Assembly: GCA_900549715.1 (NCBI GenBank)
Contig: URPK01000014.1
Coordinates: forward strand, 1-31,500
DNA: 31,500 nucleotides
From: an uncultured Collinsella sp.
Lineage (GTDB): Bacteria > Actinomycetota > Coriobacteriia > Coriobacteriales > Coriobacteriaceae
Direction of reading: 5' to 3'
Part shown: positions 31,500 to 31,500 of the stretch, one piece after another
Layout of the letters: each line of letters opens with the position of its first letter
How positions within the stretch are numbered: position 1 is the stretch's first letter
Program-made: the position numbers and the translations under genes
Notes under the pieces: model-generated
What the model saw: the letters and a program-made list of their open reading frames with translations, nothing else
Told to the model about the DNA's origin: nothing
Database searches by the model: none

Positions 31500-31500
31500 G

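Overview
The window is chromosomal DNA from a high-GC bacterium, most likely a gut Coriobacteriia and probably Collinsella or a close relative. This is inferred from codon use, the gene order alaS-ruvX-mltG-yqeG-aroK-aroB-M24 peptidase-efp-Asp23-nusB-xseB-tlyA-nadK-recN, and a full-length transcriptional T-box on ileS; no marker gene such as 16S rRNA is present. I see 29 protein genes, no tRNA or rRNA, no CRISPR array and no intact insertion sequence. Most of it is conserved housekeeping DNA.

Layout. 1-1243: a minus-strand iron-type (glycerol-like) dehydrogenase followed by two terminators. 1390-4532: a complete isoleucine T-box riboswitch and ileS. 4533-4772: a spacer dominated by a 99-base long hairpin. 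4773-6385: lspA and a RluA-type pseudouridine synthase, overlapping by one base. 6468-9544: a membrane GT2 glycosyltransferase, a terminator, a stand-alone prepilin peptidase and dgt. 9605-14214: rarA, then a tight unit of a DUF948 coiled-coil protein, a degenerate RsbW-like protein, a SigB/SigF-type sigma factor and an AI-2E/PerM-type permease. 14221-14460: a small AT-rich membrane protein on the opposite strand with its own good promoter. 14655-21275: alaS, ruvX, mltG, a YqeG-type phosphatase, aroK and an aroB-like gene, in tightly packed order. 21408-27792: M24 aminopeptidase, then efp, Asp23, nusB, xseB, tlyA, nadK and recN, again nearly without gaps. 27793-28052: a bidirectional terminator framed by a 29-30 bp inverted repeat. 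28053-31186: a divergent pair of an RpiR-type regulator and a fructose-family PTS transporter EIIBCA, with repeated TTTCA/TGAAA half-sites between them. 31187-31500: terminator, an imperfect 27-bp tandem repeat and a terminal hairpin, without a convincing gene.

How the genes fit together: ileS and alaS, efp, tlyA, nusB and the pseudouridine synthase serve translation and rRNA; rarA, ruvX, xseB and recN serve DNA repair; mltG, lspA, Asp23 and the GT2 enzyme serve the envelope. The sigma-factor unit looks like a general-stress module tied to the envelope. The PTS and RpiR gene form a locally regulated sugar-uptake unit.

The most unusual points: the aroB-like gene beside an intact shikimate kinase has lost all three metal ligands of dehydroquinate synthase (V188, K249, A268 by alignment); the RsbW-like protein lacks the N-box asparagine and the glycine boxes needed for ATP binding; a small gene with its own promoter lies wholly antisense to the probable 3' untranslated region of the sigma-factor operon; and two spacers carry long inverted repeats that may be dispersed elements. 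I found no clear candidate for an entirely new multi-gene system.
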